DNA of 64,000 bases from Streptosporangium sp. NBC_01755 (GTDB lineage: Bacteria; Actinomycetota; Actinomycetes; Streptosporangiales; Streptosporangiaceae). The notes under the pieces were generated by a model that ran no database searches, was not told the DNA's origin, and saw nothing but the letters and a program-made list of their open reading frames with translations. Position numbers and translations under genes: made by a program. Shown piece after piece: positions 27,520 to 37,349 of the stretch (the stretch's first letter is position 1; the number at the start of each line of letters is the position of its first letter). The stretch spans positions 1,116,001 through 1,180,000 of the forward strand of contig NZ_CP109131.1 in assembly GCF_035917995.1 (NCBI RefSeq), read 5' to 3'.

Positions 27520-29592
27520 CTAGGCGTCGATGTGGTCGCGGTCGATCTCGGCCGCGCTGCCCACGATGAACTCCCGGCGCGGGGCCACGTCGCTGCCCAT
27601 CAGGAGGGCGAAGATGCGCTCGGCCTCCTCGATGTCCTGGATGCGGACCCGGCGCAGGGTGCGATGGCGGGGCTCCATGGTCGTCTCGGCCAGCTGGTCC
27701 GCGTCCATCTCGCCCAGGCCCTTGTATCGCTGGACCGGATCCTTCCAGCGCTTGCCCCGGCGCTCCAGATCACGCAGCACCTTGTGCAGCTCGGCGTCGG
27801 AGTAGCAGTAGACGTACTTGCCCTGACCGCGGCCGGGGTTGATGACCTCGATCCGATGCAGCGGCGGCACGGCGGCGAAAACGCGCCCGGCCTCGACCAT
27901 CGGCTTCATGTAGCGGTGGAACAGGGTCAGCAGGAGACAACGGATGTGCGCCCCGTCGACGTCGGCGTCGGCCATCAGGATGACCTTGCCGTAGCGGGCC
28001 GCCTCGATGTCGAAGGATCGACCGGAACCCGCCCCGATGACCTGGATGATCGCGGCACACTCGGCGTTCTTGAGCATGTCCGCGACGGACGCCTTCTGCA
28101 CGTTCAGGATCTTGCCTCGGATCGGCAGCAGCGCCTGGAACTCCGAGTCGCGGGCCGCCCGGGCGGTGCCCAGCGCCGAGTCACCCTCGACGATGAACAA
28201 CTCGCTGCGGTCGACCTCGTCACTTCGGCAGTCGACCAGCTTCGCCGGGAGCGCCGAGTTCTCCAGTGCGGTCTTGCGGCGCTGGTTGTCACGGTGCTCC
28301 CGGGCGGCGATGCGGGCCTTGGCCGCCGCGACGATCTTCTCCAGGACCGCACGGAGCTGCGGCTTGGCATTGCGCGACGGGTTGGCGAGCAGTTCCTTGA
28401 GCTCGCGCGAGACGACGTGGGCGACGATCCTGGAGGCCGCCGAGGTGCCCAGGACCTCCTTGGTCTGGCCCTCGAACTGCGGCTCGGGCACCCGGACGGT
28501 CACCACCGCGGTGAGACCCTCCATGATGTCCTCACGGGTGACCGGGGCATCGCCGTTCTTGAGCAGGCGGGTCTCGCGCAGCTGCTCGTTCAGGGTACGG
28601 ACGAGGGCTCGTTCGAAGCCGTTGACGTGGGTGCCGCCCTTGGGGGTGGCGATCACGTTGACGAAGGACCTGACGGTGTTGTCGTAACCCTTGCCCCAGC
28701 GCACCGCCACGTCCACGGTGAGCTCGCGCTGGACCTCGGTCGGGGTCATGTGCCCCAGCTCGTCGAGGACCGGAACCGTCTCGTGGAAGTGACCCACGCC
28801 CTGCAGCCGCAGCACATCGCAGACCGCCTCGTCCCGGGCGAGGAACTCGGTGAACTCCGAGATGCCGCCGTCGAAGTGGAACTCCTCCTCGGCCGCCTCC
28901 TCGCCGCGGCTGTCGCGCACGGCCAGGGTCAGGCCGGGGACCAGGAAGGCGGTCTGGCGCAGGCGGACATGGATCTCGTCGAGGGAGACCTCGGCCTCGG
29001 GGAGGAAGATCTGGTGGTCGACCCAGAAGCGCACGCGGGTGCCGGTGACGTTCTTCGCGGCGTCGCCGCCGTCACGCAGCCCCGACTTCTTCTTGAACTT
29101 GGCCTTGGGCCCGTCGCCGTCGAAGACGCCGGGAACGCCCCTGCGGAAGCTGATCTCGTGAATCCGGCCGCCACGGTCGACCTCGACGTCCAGCCGCGAG
29201 GAGAGGGCGTTGACGACGGAGGCGCCGACCCCGTGCAGGCCGCCGGAGGCACCGTAGGAGCCGCCGCCGAACTTCCCACCGGCGTGAAGCTTGGTGTAGA
29301 CGAGCTCGACGCCCGCCAGACCGCTCTTGGGCTCGATGTCGACGGGGATGCCCCGGCCGTTGTCACGGACCTCGATGGAGCCGTCGGCGTGGAGTTCAAC
29401 CTCGATGCGGGTGCAATAGCCGGCCAGGGCCTCGTCGACCCCGTTGTCCACGATCTCCCACAGACAGTGCATGAGACCGCGGCTGTCGGTTGACCCGATG
29501 TACATACCGGGGCGCTTGCGGACGGCTTCGAGACCCTCCAGCACCGACAGGTGGCGGGCCGTATAACCCGTCTCCGCGCTAACTGCGGTCAC
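27520..29592 (-). CDS. parE: DNA topoisomerase IV subunit B (ParE-like GyrB paralogue)
   Basis: The 690-residue ATPase subunit pairs with ParC. GHKL ATPase motifs are EIVDNGVDEAL, VRDNGRGIPVD and GLHGVGASVVNALS. The TOPRIM domain has EGDSALGTARAARD and the metal motif DADVDGAHIR. The C-terminal YKGLGEMDADQLAETTMEP is intact. EGDSALG in place of the EGDSAGG usual in GyrB is typical of the topoisomerase IV-like branch. The GTG at 29592 is chosen over one at 29598 because GGGAG then lies 5 bases upstream. It is divergent from the DUF7455 gene, as at the Streptomyces hrdB locus. Confidence 0.9.
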   Translation of the reverse strand: MTAVSAETGYTARHLSVLEGLEAVRKRPGMYIGSTDSRGLMHCLWEIVDNGVDEALAGYCTRIEVELHADGSIEVRDNGRGIPVDIEPKSGLAGVELVYTKLHAGGKFGGGSYGASGGLHGVGASVVNALSSRLDVEVDRGGRIHEISFRRGVPGVFDGDGPKAKFKKKSGLRDGGDAAKNVTGTRVRFWVDHQIFLPEAEVSLDEIHVRLRQTAFLVPGLTLAVRDSRGEEAAEEEFHFDGGISEFTEFLARDEAVCDVLRLQGVGHFHETVPVLDELGHMTPTEVQRELTVDVAVRWGKGYDNTVRSFVNVIATPKGGTHVNGFERALVRTLNEQLRETRLLKNGDAPVTREDIMEGLTAVVTVRVPEPQFEGQTKEVLGTSAASRIVAHVVSRELKELLANPSRNAKPQLRAVLEKIVAAAKARIAAREHRDNQRRKTALENSALPAKLVDCRSDEVDRSELFIVEGDSALGTARAARDSEFQALLPIRGKILNVQKASVADMLKNAECAAIIQVIGAGSGRSFDIEAARYGKVILMADADVDGAHIRCLLLTLFHRYMKPMVEAGRVFAAVPPLHRIEVINPGRGQGKYVYCYSDAELHKVLRDLERRGKRWKDPVQRYKGLGEMDADQLAETTMEPRHRTLRRVRIQDIEEAERIFALLMGSDVAPRREFIVGSAAEIDRDHIDA

Positions 29593-29833
29593 GCCCACTC
29601 CCAGCTCTGTCGAACATGTGTGCGCAGCTTACCGTTCTTCCCGCCACCACGCGTACAAGCTTGCCATCCGGTGGACAACGGCGTTACATCCAGTGTGATC
29701 ATCGTTACTTTCGGCCGCTTTCCGCTCTGGGCGTAGCAGGGGGTCGGTTGGGAACGTTCGTATCGGGTTAGATGTTCTCTCAAGTGACTGACGCCAGATC
29801 CTCCACCTCAGGGGATGACCTGAAAGGCGATAC

Positions 29834-30064
29834 GTGACTGGAACCCTCGCCCCCGCCAAGCAGCTGACCGCTGCGGACCGCTGTGACCGGTGCGGCGCCC
29901 AGGCCTACATCCGCGCAACCCTGCCCGTAGGTGGGGAGCTGCTGTTCTGCGCCCACCACGGGCGTCAGCACGTAGCCGTGCTGAGAGACAAGGGCGCCAA
30001 CATCCAGGACGAGTCTGCGCGTCTCAGCGACGCTCCGGCAACGGCAGGCAACGACGAACGATAA
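29834..30064 (+). CDS. DUF7455-type small zinc-binding protein
   Basis: The 76-residue protein holds a CDRCG...FCAHHGRQH cluster (Cys17, Cys20, then Cys39 and His41/42) that should bind one zinc ion. It is the small protein found between hrdB and parE in many actinobacteria and is often annotated DUF7455. A GAAAGG site 6 bases before the GTG supports the start. The C-terminal 20 residues are polar and probably disordered. Function is unknown; the constant neighbourhood hints at a link to transcription or topology. Confidence 0.8.
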   Translation: MTGTLAPAKQLTAADRCDRCGAQAYIRATLPVGGELLFCAHHGRQHVAVLRDKGANIQDESARLSDAPATAGNDER

Positions 30065-30081
30065 CCAGACGGTCGGAGCCA

Positions 30082-30459
30082 TCATCGGACCCGATAGTGA
30101 TATCGGGCCGCCACTGTGAAGCCGTGGCGCTCGTAGAGCGTCCTGGCCACCGTGTTCGACTCCACCACCACTAAATATGCCCGCGGTGTGCCCTGCTCTC
30201 GCGCATGTGTGAGCAGGGCACATAACACCTTCCGTCCGTGACCCCTGCGCCGCGCATGCGGCACCACGGCCATGGAGTAGATCCCGAACCACTCCCCCTG
30301 GACCACGCCCCGCCCCACGGCCTTTCCGCCAAGCGAGGCGTATGCGTTGGCCCGCTTGGTCACCTTATCCGCGGCACGCGGGGTCCAGCCTCCCGCGTCC
30401 ACCCGGTGGATCGCCGGCCAGGCCTGGTCGACCAACCGGTCGAAGACCTCATCGATCAT
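30082..30459 (-). CDS. Internally shortened GNAT acetyltransferase
   Basis: The 125-residue product starts as a known actinobacterial GNAT family (AWPAIHRVDAGGWTPRAADKVTKRANAYASLGG), which normally continues for a further ~150 residues. Here it passes straight into the C-terminal acetyl-CoA half (GEWFGIYSMAVVPHARRRGHGRKVL, TVARTLYERHGFTVAARYHY). An in-frame internal deletion is the simplest reading. The acetyl-CoA loop RRRGHG is kept, so partial function is possible. The ATG at 30459 is preceded by AGGAT 8 bases away. It shares a 45-bp divergent promoter region with yaaA. Confidence 0.65.
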   Translation of the reverse strand: MIDEVFDRLVDQAWPAIHRVDAGGWTPRAADKVTKRANAYASLGGKAVGRGVVQGEWFGIYSMAVVPHARRRGHGRKVLCALLTHAREQGTPRAYLVVVESNTVARTLYERHGFTVAARYHYRVR

Positions 30460-30504
30460 GCTGCAGGATCCTAACCCTCGATCGCCGCACTACGCTCGGT
30501 GACT

Positions 30505-31245
30505 GTGCTGATTCTGCTGCCTCCGTCCGAGGGGAAGGCCGCGCAGGGTGACGGCCCCGCCCTCGACCTGTCCCGGTTGAGCTTCCCCTCTCTCGGCACG
30601 TCCAGACAACTCGTCCTGGACGCGCTGACCGCTCTGTGCGAGGGTCCCGCCGCGCGGGAGGTGCTCGGACTGTCGCCAGGACAGGCCGGTGAGATCGGCA
30701 GGAACCTGCTCCTGCGGACCGCGCCCACGCTGGCCGCGGCCGACCTGTACACCGGTGTGCTCTACGACAACCTTCACCTTGCCTCGCTGTCCCCCGAGGC
30801 CGGGGCACGGGCCTCGGAGAGGCTGCTGATCTTCTCCGGCCTCTGGGGTTTGCTGCGGGTCGGCGACCGTGTGCCACCGTACCGGCTGTCGATGGGGACG
30901 AGACTGCCGCCGCTGGGCGGTCTTGGTGCCTTCTGGCGCCGATCGGTCACCCCGCTGCTCGACGCCGAGCCCGGCCTGGTCGTTGATCTGCGCTCCAGCA
31001 CCTACGCGGCGGCGTGGCAGCCGGGCGGCAGGGCAGTGGCGGTGCGGGTGCTCAAGGAGGGGAAGGTCGTCAGTCACATGGCGAAGGCCACCCGCGGCGT
31101 GATCGCCCGCTCGCTGCTGGAGGGGGGCGTCGATCCGCAAAGCCCCGATGAGCTCGCGAAGGTCCTGGACCACCTTGGACACTCCGTCACTCTCTGTCCA
31201 CCGCCCGCGGGGAGACGGTCATGGACACTCAACGTTACGGTGTGA
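30505..31245 (+). CDS. yaaA: YaaA-family peroxide-stress protein
   Basis: The ~246-residue protein begins MLILLPPSEGKAAQGDGPAL, the typical actinobacterial YaaA N-terminus. It also has the family motifs LYTGVLYDNLHL, IFSGLWGLLRVGDRVPPYRL and VVDLRSSTYAAAW. E. coli YaaA lowers free iron under peroxide stress and binds DNA. The GTG at 30505 is chosen from the family N-terminus. An in-frame GTG at 30499 is the alternative, and no ribosome site precedes either. TACGCT at 30491-30496 could be a -10 box giving a leaderless transcript. Confidence 0.82.
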   Translation: MLILLPPSEGKAAQGDGPALDLSRLSFPSLGTSRQLVLDALTALCEGPAAREVLGLSPGQAGEIGRNLLLRTAPTLAAADLYTGVLYDNLHLASLSPEAGARASERLLIFSGLWGLLRVGDRVPPYRLSMGTRLPPLGGLGAFWRRSVTPLLDAEPGLVVDLRSSTYAAAWQPGGRAVAVRVLKEGKVVSHMAKATRGVIARSLLEGGVDPQSPDELAKVLDHLGHSVTLCPPPAGRRSWTLNVTV

Positions 31246-31332
31246 TTTTCACCACATTTCCCTCACGTCCTCGCGTCGGGAGAGGCGGCGAGCGCTGAAC
31301 CCGAGGTGAACGACCGTGCCCCGGTGCCCCGT

Positions 31333-32298
31333 TCACACCGGGACAAGGTGGAGCCGACCGCAGGCCCGCTGGAACTGCTGGGCGGGATCACCCAGATAGG
31401 ACCACGGCAACCGGCTGACCCTGCCCCCCGTACGCATCAGGTGCCCACGAGCGGGCCTACGCAGGTCGGTCAGGTAGAAGGCGGCCCCGAACAGGTTGTG
31501 CGCCTCGATCGACCGGGGATGGCCGTCGTTGCCCAGCCAGCGGCCCGCGTGCGAGACGACCTCGCGCAACGCCTCGTCCGAGAACCAGCCGCCGCGCGAC
31601 ATCGGCGACCGCTCGGCGGCCACCTGCTCGAAGTGGGCCAGCGGCAGCAGGGCTGCCATCGGATCCCCGTCAGGCGCCCACGACACGGCCTGCCTGGCGA
31701 ACTCCAGCATTTCCTGGGCGCTGCCACCCCAGGCCGGGGACAACGTCATGAGCCTGGCCACATTGGCGGGGAACAGCGTCGGATAACGGCGAGCGGTTTC
31801 AAACCAGACCGCGTCCTTCTCCCAGCGCGGCCGATCGAGGCCGAGGAAGAGCCACATGATCGACTCCCAGGGCACCGGATCGGACGGCACGAGCGCCGCC
31901 GCGGTGAAGAGCGGTTGCCTGGCCCTCTCCATGGCCGCCTGGAACGCCTGCAGGCGTTGCGCCTGCACGGCCCGGGCCTTGACATCCGGCTTGATCGCCC
32001 AGGCTTCCTCGATACGGGTACGCCCGAGCCAGAGCCACAGGTCGGGGTTGGCCCGGTCGCGGACCGCCAGCGCCTCGATGGCACCGCTGTGGCCGACGGC
32101 CGCCCTGGCCAGCGCCTCGACCCTGAGCGCGCGGCTCTCCGGATCGCCGCGGGCCGCGCCGAGCGTGATCGTACCGGGCTCGAACACCCTTCGGCACACA
32201 GCGGCGACCGCATCGTCGAGCATCGCGTCCGCCCACGGACGATCGACGATCACCCGAAGCCTCCGGGCGCGAATACTGTCAACTTCGGCCACACCCAT
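31333..32298 (-). CDS. Conserved hypothetical helical-repeat protein
   Basis: The 321-residue protein is rich in Ala, Arg, Trp and helices: EALARAAVGHSGAIEALAVR, NPDLWLWLGRTRIEEAW, VPWESIMWLFLGLDRPRWEK, GWFSDEALREVVSHAG. The pattern of paired amphipathic helices resembles TPR/SEL1-like or DUF4034-like repeats, but no family is assigned with confidence. No signal peptide or membrane segment is seen. TAGGCT on the minus strand (32312-32307) ends 8 bases before the ATG with no ribosome site, which fits leaderless transcription. It lies downstream of hrdB, separated by a terminator. Confidence 0.65.
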   Translation of the reverse strand: MGVAEVDSIRARRLRVIVDRPWADAMLDDAVAAVCRRVFEPGTITLGAARGDPESRALRVEALARAAVGHSGAIEALAVRDRANPDLWLWLGRTRIEEAWAIKPDVKARAVQAQRLQAFQAAMERARQPLFTAAALVPSDPVPWESIMWLFLGLDRPRWEKDAVWFETARRYPTLFPANVARLMTLSPAWGGSAQEMLEFARQAVSWAPDGDPMAALLPLAHFEQVAAERSPMSRGGWFSDEALREVVSHAGRWLGNDGHPRSIEAHNLFGAAFYLTDLRRPARGHLMRTGGRVSRLPWSYLGDPAQQFQRACGRLHLVPV

Positions 32299-32367
32299 GA
32301 GGCGGCAGCCTAGAAGTGCGTTTCACGCTCCGCGCTACCGACCTGTTAAGCCCGCGTTAACGACGCG

Positions 32368-32393
32368 GGGCCCGCACCGGACAGTGCGGGCCC
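32368..32393 (-). terminator. Perfect 10-bp hairpin after hrdB
   Basis: GGGCCCGCAC and GTGCGGGCCC pair around CGGACA, 29-54 bp downstream of the hrdB stop. It separates hrdB from the next minus-strand gene. Confidence 0.75.
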
Positions 32394-32421
32394 TCTGTCA
32401 AGAAATCCCTCTCAGGAGATC

Positions 32422-34077
32422 TCAGTCAAGATAGTCACGCAGGACCTGCGACCGGGACGGGTGACGGAGCTTGGACATGGTCTTGGACTCGATCTGCCGG
32501 ATGCGCTCGCGCGTCACCCCGTAAACCTTGCCGATCTCGTCCAGCGTCTTCGGCTGGCCGTCGGTCAGGCCGAAACGCATCGAGACCACGCCCGCCTCGC
32601 GCTCGGACAGCGTGTCCAGAACGGAGTGGAGCTGCTCCTGCAGGAGCGTGAAACTGACCGCGTCGGCGGGGACGATGGCCTCGGAGTCCTCGATGAGGTC
32701 ACCGAACTCACTGTCTCCCTCCTCACCCAGCGGGGTGTGCAGGGAGATCGGCTCGCGACCGTACTTCTGGACCTCGACGACCTTCTCGGGGGTCATGTCG
32801 AGTTCGCGGGCCAACTCCTCGGGGGTGGGCTCGCGCCCCAGATCCTGGAGCATCTGCCGCTGGACGCGGGCCAGCTTGTTGATCACTTCGACCATGTGGA
32901 CCGGGATGCGGATGGTCCGCGCCTGGTCGGCCATGGCACGGGTGATCGCCTGCCGGATCCACCACGTGGCGTAGGTGGAGAACTTGTAACCCTTGGTGTA
33001 GTCGAACTTCTCCACCGCGCGGATCAGGCCCAGGTTGCCCTCCTGAATCAGATCCAGGAAGAGCATGCCGCGGCCGGTGTAGCGCTTGGCCAGCGAGACC
33101 ACGAGGCGGAGGTTGGCCTCCAACAGGTGGTTCTTGGCCCGGCGGCCGTCCTCGGCGATCCACTCCAGCTCGGCGCGGACGTCGACCGGGAGCCTCTCGC
33201 CGTCGGTTCCCAGCTGCTCCTCGGCGAACAGACCGGCCTCGATCCGCTTGGCGAGCTCGACCTCCTGCTCCGCGTTGAGCAGGGGAACCTTGCCGATCTG
33301 CTTGAGGTAGTCCTTGACCGGGTCGGCGGTGGCGCCGGCGGCGGCAACCTGCGGCACCGGGGCGTCATCGTCGTCATCGGAGAGGATGAGGACCTCGTCC
33401 TCGTTGACCTCGACGGCCTCGACCTTGGGCTCCTCCTCGGCCTCGGCCTCGACCTCGGCTTCCACCTCGACCTCGACCTCGACCTCGACCTCGGCGACGG
33501 CCTCCAGCTCGAAGTCCTCGATCTCGACGTCTTCGAGGTCGACGACCTCGTCGTCATCGCCGGCGAGCGACTTCGACTCGGACGCGGGAGCCGGAGCGGC
33601 GACCTCGGAACCGGCCTTCTTCGGCGGAGTGGGAACCGGCTTCTTGGCAGCCGGGGCGACCTTCTTGACCGGCGCCGCCGGCTTCTTGGCAGCCGGGGCG
33701 GGCTTCTTGGCCGCGGCCGCGAGCTCGGAGCCGCCGACGACCGCGGTGACGGTCTCCGGCTGCTCCTTGGCCGCAGCGGCGGTCTTGGTCTTCTTGACGG
33801 CGGCGGGCGCGGCCGGGGCAGCGCGGCGCTTGGGCGGAGTGCGGGACTTCTTGGGAGCCGCGGAGTCCTCGGCAGTCAGCCGTACGGTGATGCCCTCTTT
33901 GCTGAGGCTTCGCAGGATTCCAGCGACCTGCGCCATCGGAATGTCCGCTTCCTCGACGGCCTTGCGGACATCCTCGGACTCGAGGAACCCCTGCGAGCGC
34001 CCCCGCTCCATCAGCTGCTGAATGACGGGCTCGTTCAGCTCGGATGGCTTCGAGCGAGTCGAACTTGCAGGCGACAC
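32422..34077 (-). CDS. hrdB: Principal RNA polymerase sigma factor (HrdB/RpoD)
   Basis: The 551-residue housekeeping sigma factor directs RNA polymerase to vegetative promoters. From the N-terminus it has a helical domain, a Lys/Ala/Pro-rich linker (~75-155) and an acidic stretch (~170-240) containing a VE dipeptide run. Region 1.2 follows ([16 protein letters not shown] from ~252), then region 2 ([28 protein letters not shown]) and region 4 ([20 protein letters not shown]). The GTG at 34077 is preferred over the ATG at 34125 because GAGAGGTG precedes it by 4 bases. The ~240-bp upstream gap probably holds its promoters; none is assigned. Confidence 0.93.
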   Translation of the reverse strand: MSPASSTRSKPSELNEPVIQQLMERGRSQGFLESEDVRKAVEEADIPMAQVAGILRSLSKEGITVRLTAEDSAAPKKSRTPPKRRAAPAAPAAVKKTKTAAAAKEQPETVTAVVGGSELAAAAKKPAPAAKKPAAPVKKVAPAAKKPVPTPPKKAGSEVAAPAPASESKSLAGDDDEVVDLEDVEIEDFELEAVAEVEVEVEVEVEAEVEAEAEEEPKVEAVEVNEDEVLILSDDDDDAPVPQVAAAGATADPVKDYLKQIGKVPLLNAEQEVELAKRIEAGLFAEEQLGTDGERLPVDVRAELEWIAEDGRRAKNHLLEANLRLVVSLAKRYTGRGMLFLDLIQEGNLGLIRAVEKFDYTKGYKFSTYATWWIRQAITRAMADQARTIRIPVHMVEVINKLARVQRQMLQDLGREPTPEELARELDMTPEKVVEVQKYGREPISLHTPLGEEGDSEFGDLIEDSEAIVPADAVSFTLLQEQLHSVLDTLSEREAGVVSMRFGLTDGQPKTLDEIGKVYGVTRERIRQIESKTMSKLRHPSRSQVLRDYLD

Positions 34078-34321
34078 GAACACCTCTCGAAGGAAAGCGA
34101 GACGAGAATGGACCCAGATGCCCAACCAGGGGCACTTCTGCCTCTAGTTGTGATTAGCGAGGCCGCGCGAACCGCGACGCACCTGTCCAGCATTGTGGCA
34201 TGACACCGTGATCCATACGGCCGCCTCCTGGCGGTTGCCCTCCACCCTAGGCCGACCAAGAGAGTAGTGCGTACGGAAGCGAGGCACCGATACCCGAAAG
34301 CAACCGTTATGACTGTTTCAT

Positions 34322-36415
34322 TCAGTCACTCTTCGTGGCGGGGGGAACGTGAATCGCGAGCACCGTGACATCGTCATCCTGCTCATACCCGGACAACATG
34401 CGGTCGACAAGGAAATCTAGCAACATGTGAGGGCTTCCGACCACTTCAGCCGGGGCTTCGGTCACAACAGAGCAAAGATCAGCAAGCCCGGCATCGAGAC
34501 CACGCTTCCGGTTCTCCACCAGACCATCCGAATACAGGACGGCGGTGTGGCCCGGTGGGACACAGAACCTGAACTGCCTGCGACTCGTGGGCCAGCCCAG
34601 TGGGGTGCCCGGCTCGCCGTCGCACAGGATCGGCACGCCCTCCGGGGAGACCAGCAGGGGCGGCGGGTGACCGGCGAGCGCCAGCGTGCCCTCTCCGGTG
34701 CCGGGCTCGACGACCATGTAGGCGAGGGTCGTGACCTGCTCCTCCTCCTCGGTTGCCTCGAAGACCCGGTCGAGGCCGGTGAGAACCGCCGCGGGCGGCG
34801 GGTTGGTCAACGCCAGGGCCCGCATGGCGTTGCGGATGCGGCCCATCCCCGCCGCGGCCTTGACCCCCTTGCCCATGACGTCGCCGACCACCGCCGCGAC
34901 CCGGCCGTCCTGGAGCACGAACGCGTCGTACCAGTCGCCGCCGACCTGCACGTGGCGGCTTCCCGAGCGGAACCGCTGGGCGAGGACCAGACCTCTGACC
35001 ACCGGCAGGCGGTCGGGCAGCAGGCTGCGCTGGAGCGTCTCGGCGGTGCGGTGCTCGCGCTCGAACAGGGTGGCCCGCTCCACGGCGAGGGCGCACTGCC
35101 CCGCGAGTGCCTCCAGGAACACCCCGTCTTCCTGGGAGATCTTCTGCGGGCGGGTGAAGGAGAACCTCAGCGCCCCGAGCGCGCGGCCCGCGGCCAGCAA
35201 CGGCAGGCCCACCCAGGCTCGCTCGTCACTGTGGGTGATGAAACCTGTGATGCTCTCGTCATCGCCGCCCGCGTCGACCAGTTGGGACCGCAGGCTGTCC
35301 GGCGACTCGGCGAAGACCGGGCGCCGGCTGTTGACCGCCATGGTCATCACGCTGGAGTGCGACAGCGGGATCTCCTCACCGGGCGCGCCCGGAATGTCGG
35401 GGATGCCGCCGCTGTTGACCAGCTTCAGCGCGGCCCGGTCGACGTCGAGCAGCGCCACGGCCGACCGGTCGGCGGCCAGCGCCGTACGACCCACGTCGAT
35501 GATGACCTGGACCACCTGCTCGACGGTGAGCGCCTCGGCGAGCAGCGCCGTGGCGCCCTGCAACCGCGCGGTCCGCAGGGCAGCGGCGCCGAGCTGGTCG
35601 GTCAGGCGGCCCCGCATCTCCTCGGCCTCGCGCTGCGGGGTGACATCGGTGTTGGCTCCCACCCACTCGACGACCCGGTTGTGCCGGATGATCGGGACGG
35701 CGCGCACCTCGAAGTGCCGGTAGCCGCTGGCCCGGGTGCGGACCCGGTAGCTCCACTCGAACATGATCCGGCCGCGCAGCGCCTCGCGCCACGCCTCCTC
35801 GGTGTGCGGGCGGTCGTCCGGGTGGACGGCCTCCAGCCAGCCGTGGGTCAGGTACTCCTCCAGCCCCTGACCGGTGATGGCCCGCCACTGCGGCGCGTCC
35901 TCCTCCACGACGCCGTTGGGCGCGGTGATCCAGACAAGCTGGGACTGGGCCTCGACCAGCGAGCGATATCGCTCCTCGCTGCGCCTGAGATCCTCCTCGA
36001 CCTGCCTGCTGTCGGTGATGTCGACGCCGACCAGGCAGATCGCGCGCAACGTGCCCTTGTCGTCGTGGACCGGGGAGAACGTCAGCGACCAGTGGTGGGT
36101 CTCGCCGCCGGCGGTGCGCACCCGGATCCGTTGATCGCCCTCGACCGCGGATCCCGCGACCATGCTCCGCACCGAGCCCTCGATCAGGGCGGTCAGGTCG
36201 GCGGAGAGCAGCTCTCCGGGTGCCCGGCCGACCAGGCGCTCGGCGGGCAGGCCGACCACGTTGGCGAAGACCTCGTCGACACGCTCGAAGCGACCACCGG
36301 GGTCGAAGAACGCGAAGGCGAACGGCGACTGGGACAGCAAGCCCTGCAACAGGCCGGAGTCTGAGATGTCCACACCCGACTCCCGGGGACGGGGCACGGA
36401 GGTTTCGGCGCTCAT
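34322..36415 (-). CDS. PAS-PAS-GAF-PP2C (SpoIIE-type) serine phosphatase
   Basis: The 697-residue cytoplasmic protein has two PAS domains (~20-140, and ~145-270 with VEWVGANTDVTPQRE). A GAF domain (~300-450, ALLDVDRAALKLVNSGG, VGLPLLAAGRALGALRF) and a C-terminal PP2C phosphatase (GGDWYDAF, GDVMGKGVKAAAGMG, LYSDGLVE) follow. The metal-binding aspartates of the PP2C domain are present. Such proteins dephosphorylate anti-sigma antagonists in partner-switching stress control. No sigma-B-type partner is next to it. The ATG at 36415 follows GGAGGT by 7 bases; the open frame to 36457 has no support. Confidence 0.9.
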   Translation of the reverse strand: MSAETSVPRPRESGVDISDSGLLQGLLSQSPFAFAFFDPGGRFERVDEVFANVVGLPAERLVGRAPGELLSADLTALIEGSVRSMVAGSAVEGDQRIRVRTAGGETHHWSLTFSPVHDDKGTLRAICLVGVDITDSRQVEEDLRRSEERYRSLVEAQSQLVWITAPNGVVEEDAPQWRAITGQGLEEYLTHGWLEAVHPDDRPHTEEAWREALRGRIMFEWSYRVRTRASGYRHFEVRAVPIIRHNRVVEWVGANTDVTPQREAEEMRGRLTDQLGAAALRTARLQGATALLAEALTVEQVVQVIIDVGRTALAADRSAVALLDVDRAALKLVNSGGIPDIPGAPGEEIPLSHSSVMTMAVNSRRPVFAESPDSLRSQLVDAGGDDESITGFITHSDERAWVGLPLLAAGRALGALRFSFTRPQKISQEDGVFLEALAGQCALAVERATLFEREHRTAETLQRSLLPDRLPVVRGLVLAQRFRSGSRHVQVGGDWYDAFVLQDGRVAAVVGDVMGKGVKAAAGMGRIRNAMRALALTNPPPAAVLTGLDRVFEATEEEEQVTTLAYMVVEPGTGEGTLALAGHPPPLLVSPEGVPILCDGEPGTPLGWPTSRRQFRFCVPPGHTAVLYSDGLVENRKRGLDAGLADLCSVVTEAPAEVVGSPHMLLDFLVDRMLSGYEQDDDVTVLAIHVPPATKSD

Positions 36416-36961
36416 GGTCGGCACCTCCGTCGCGTGCCAGGGTCTCCCACGAGGCACATCTCCAAACTTGCGAATTGGCGTAGCGCGGCTCCGGGGGACC
36501 GGATCCTGGAGTACATCATCGGCGATGGGCAGGTGCGGACGGAAGCCCTGCCCAAGATGCGGTCAGCACACCCCGGGAACGCCGCCGCTCCGATGACCGG
36601 AACCCCCGGGCCGACACGCCGGGGCTCCCGTACGGGCGGCGACCAGTCGGCGTTGCGCCTTCGAACGTTTGCGGCCAGGACCCTAGCAGGATCGCGCCGG
36701 ACCGTCCCGGCAACTGCCCACCTCATCTCCGTCGGGCTTGCAGGCGAGATCAGGCTACTGACTCGCCGTCAATTCGGCCCCCTCTTCGGGGACACTCGCT
36801 TACTCCACCGTTGCAGGATTCAGTCAAGATACGGGGTCAGCTTCCCATATCACGGCGCTGAGGGTTGACACTCCCGAGATAAGTTGTGGAATGAGAACGC
36901 ACGTCCCCGCCGAACACATCCGGGGGATGCTCCCGGGAAACTCCGGAGGAATGCGACATCC
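36416..36961. other. Intergenic region between the phosphatase and the 80-residue gene
   Basis: No convincing gene is seen in these 546 bp; open frames on both strands lack ribosome sites and family features. A hairpin CCCCGG-N9-CCGGGG lies at 36604-36624. TTGACA at 36865-36870 is a good -35 match, with GGAATG at 36888-36893 a poor -10, in a position to transcribe the small gene at 36962. The segment probably holds divergent promoters. Confidence 0.5.
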
Positions 36962-37204
36962 ATGCCCGTTCTCGCCACCCGCTTCACCGGGCCTTCGACG
37001 ACCCACCACGAGCCGATGACATCTCACCTGGCCGCCGAGTTCCTGACCGTCCCTGTCGACACCGTCGGCAAGTGCGTGGCCGAGGTCTGCGCCTGCGCAG
37101 AGCACCTCGGCATCGAGACGACGCCCGAGATCGTCGAGCGTGTAGCCCGCGAGCATCTGCTCGCCCTTGTCAACTCCGCGCCGCCGCCCCGCGGTCCCCG
37201 GTAA
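36962..37204 (+). CDS. Small helical protein resembling three-helix-bundle dimerisation domains
   Basis: The 80-residue product has three predicted helices (HLAAEFLTVP, DTVGKCVAEVCACAEHLG, TPEIVERVAREHLLALV). This pattern is like the short three-helix-bundle proteins common in actinobacteria. Two Cys in CAEVCAC-type spacing could be redox- or metal-active. GGAGGA at 36945-36950 lies 11 bases before the ATG, and a TTGACA box is ~90 bp upstream. It is followed by the 524-residue gene 145 bp later. Function is unknown. Confidence 0.6.
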   Translation: MPVLATRFTGPSTTHHEPMTSHLAAEFLTVPVDTVGKCVAEVCACAEHLGIETTPEIVERVAREHLLALVNSAPPPRGPR

Positions 37205-37349
37205 CATCGGGGAACCCGGCCGTCTTCTACGCACCGTTTGGACCGGGAATGCGAGAAGGTTGGGACGTGAGCGAGCGAAGCGGGCGGGCCAATCCGCACG
37301 GCGACGACCGCGATGAGCTCACGCGGCCGACGGGGGAGGCTGAGACTGC

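Noticed and set aside
36434..36868. 144-codon plus-strand frame in the phosphatase upstream region
   Set aside because: No ribosome site and no family features; probably chance coding in a promoter region.
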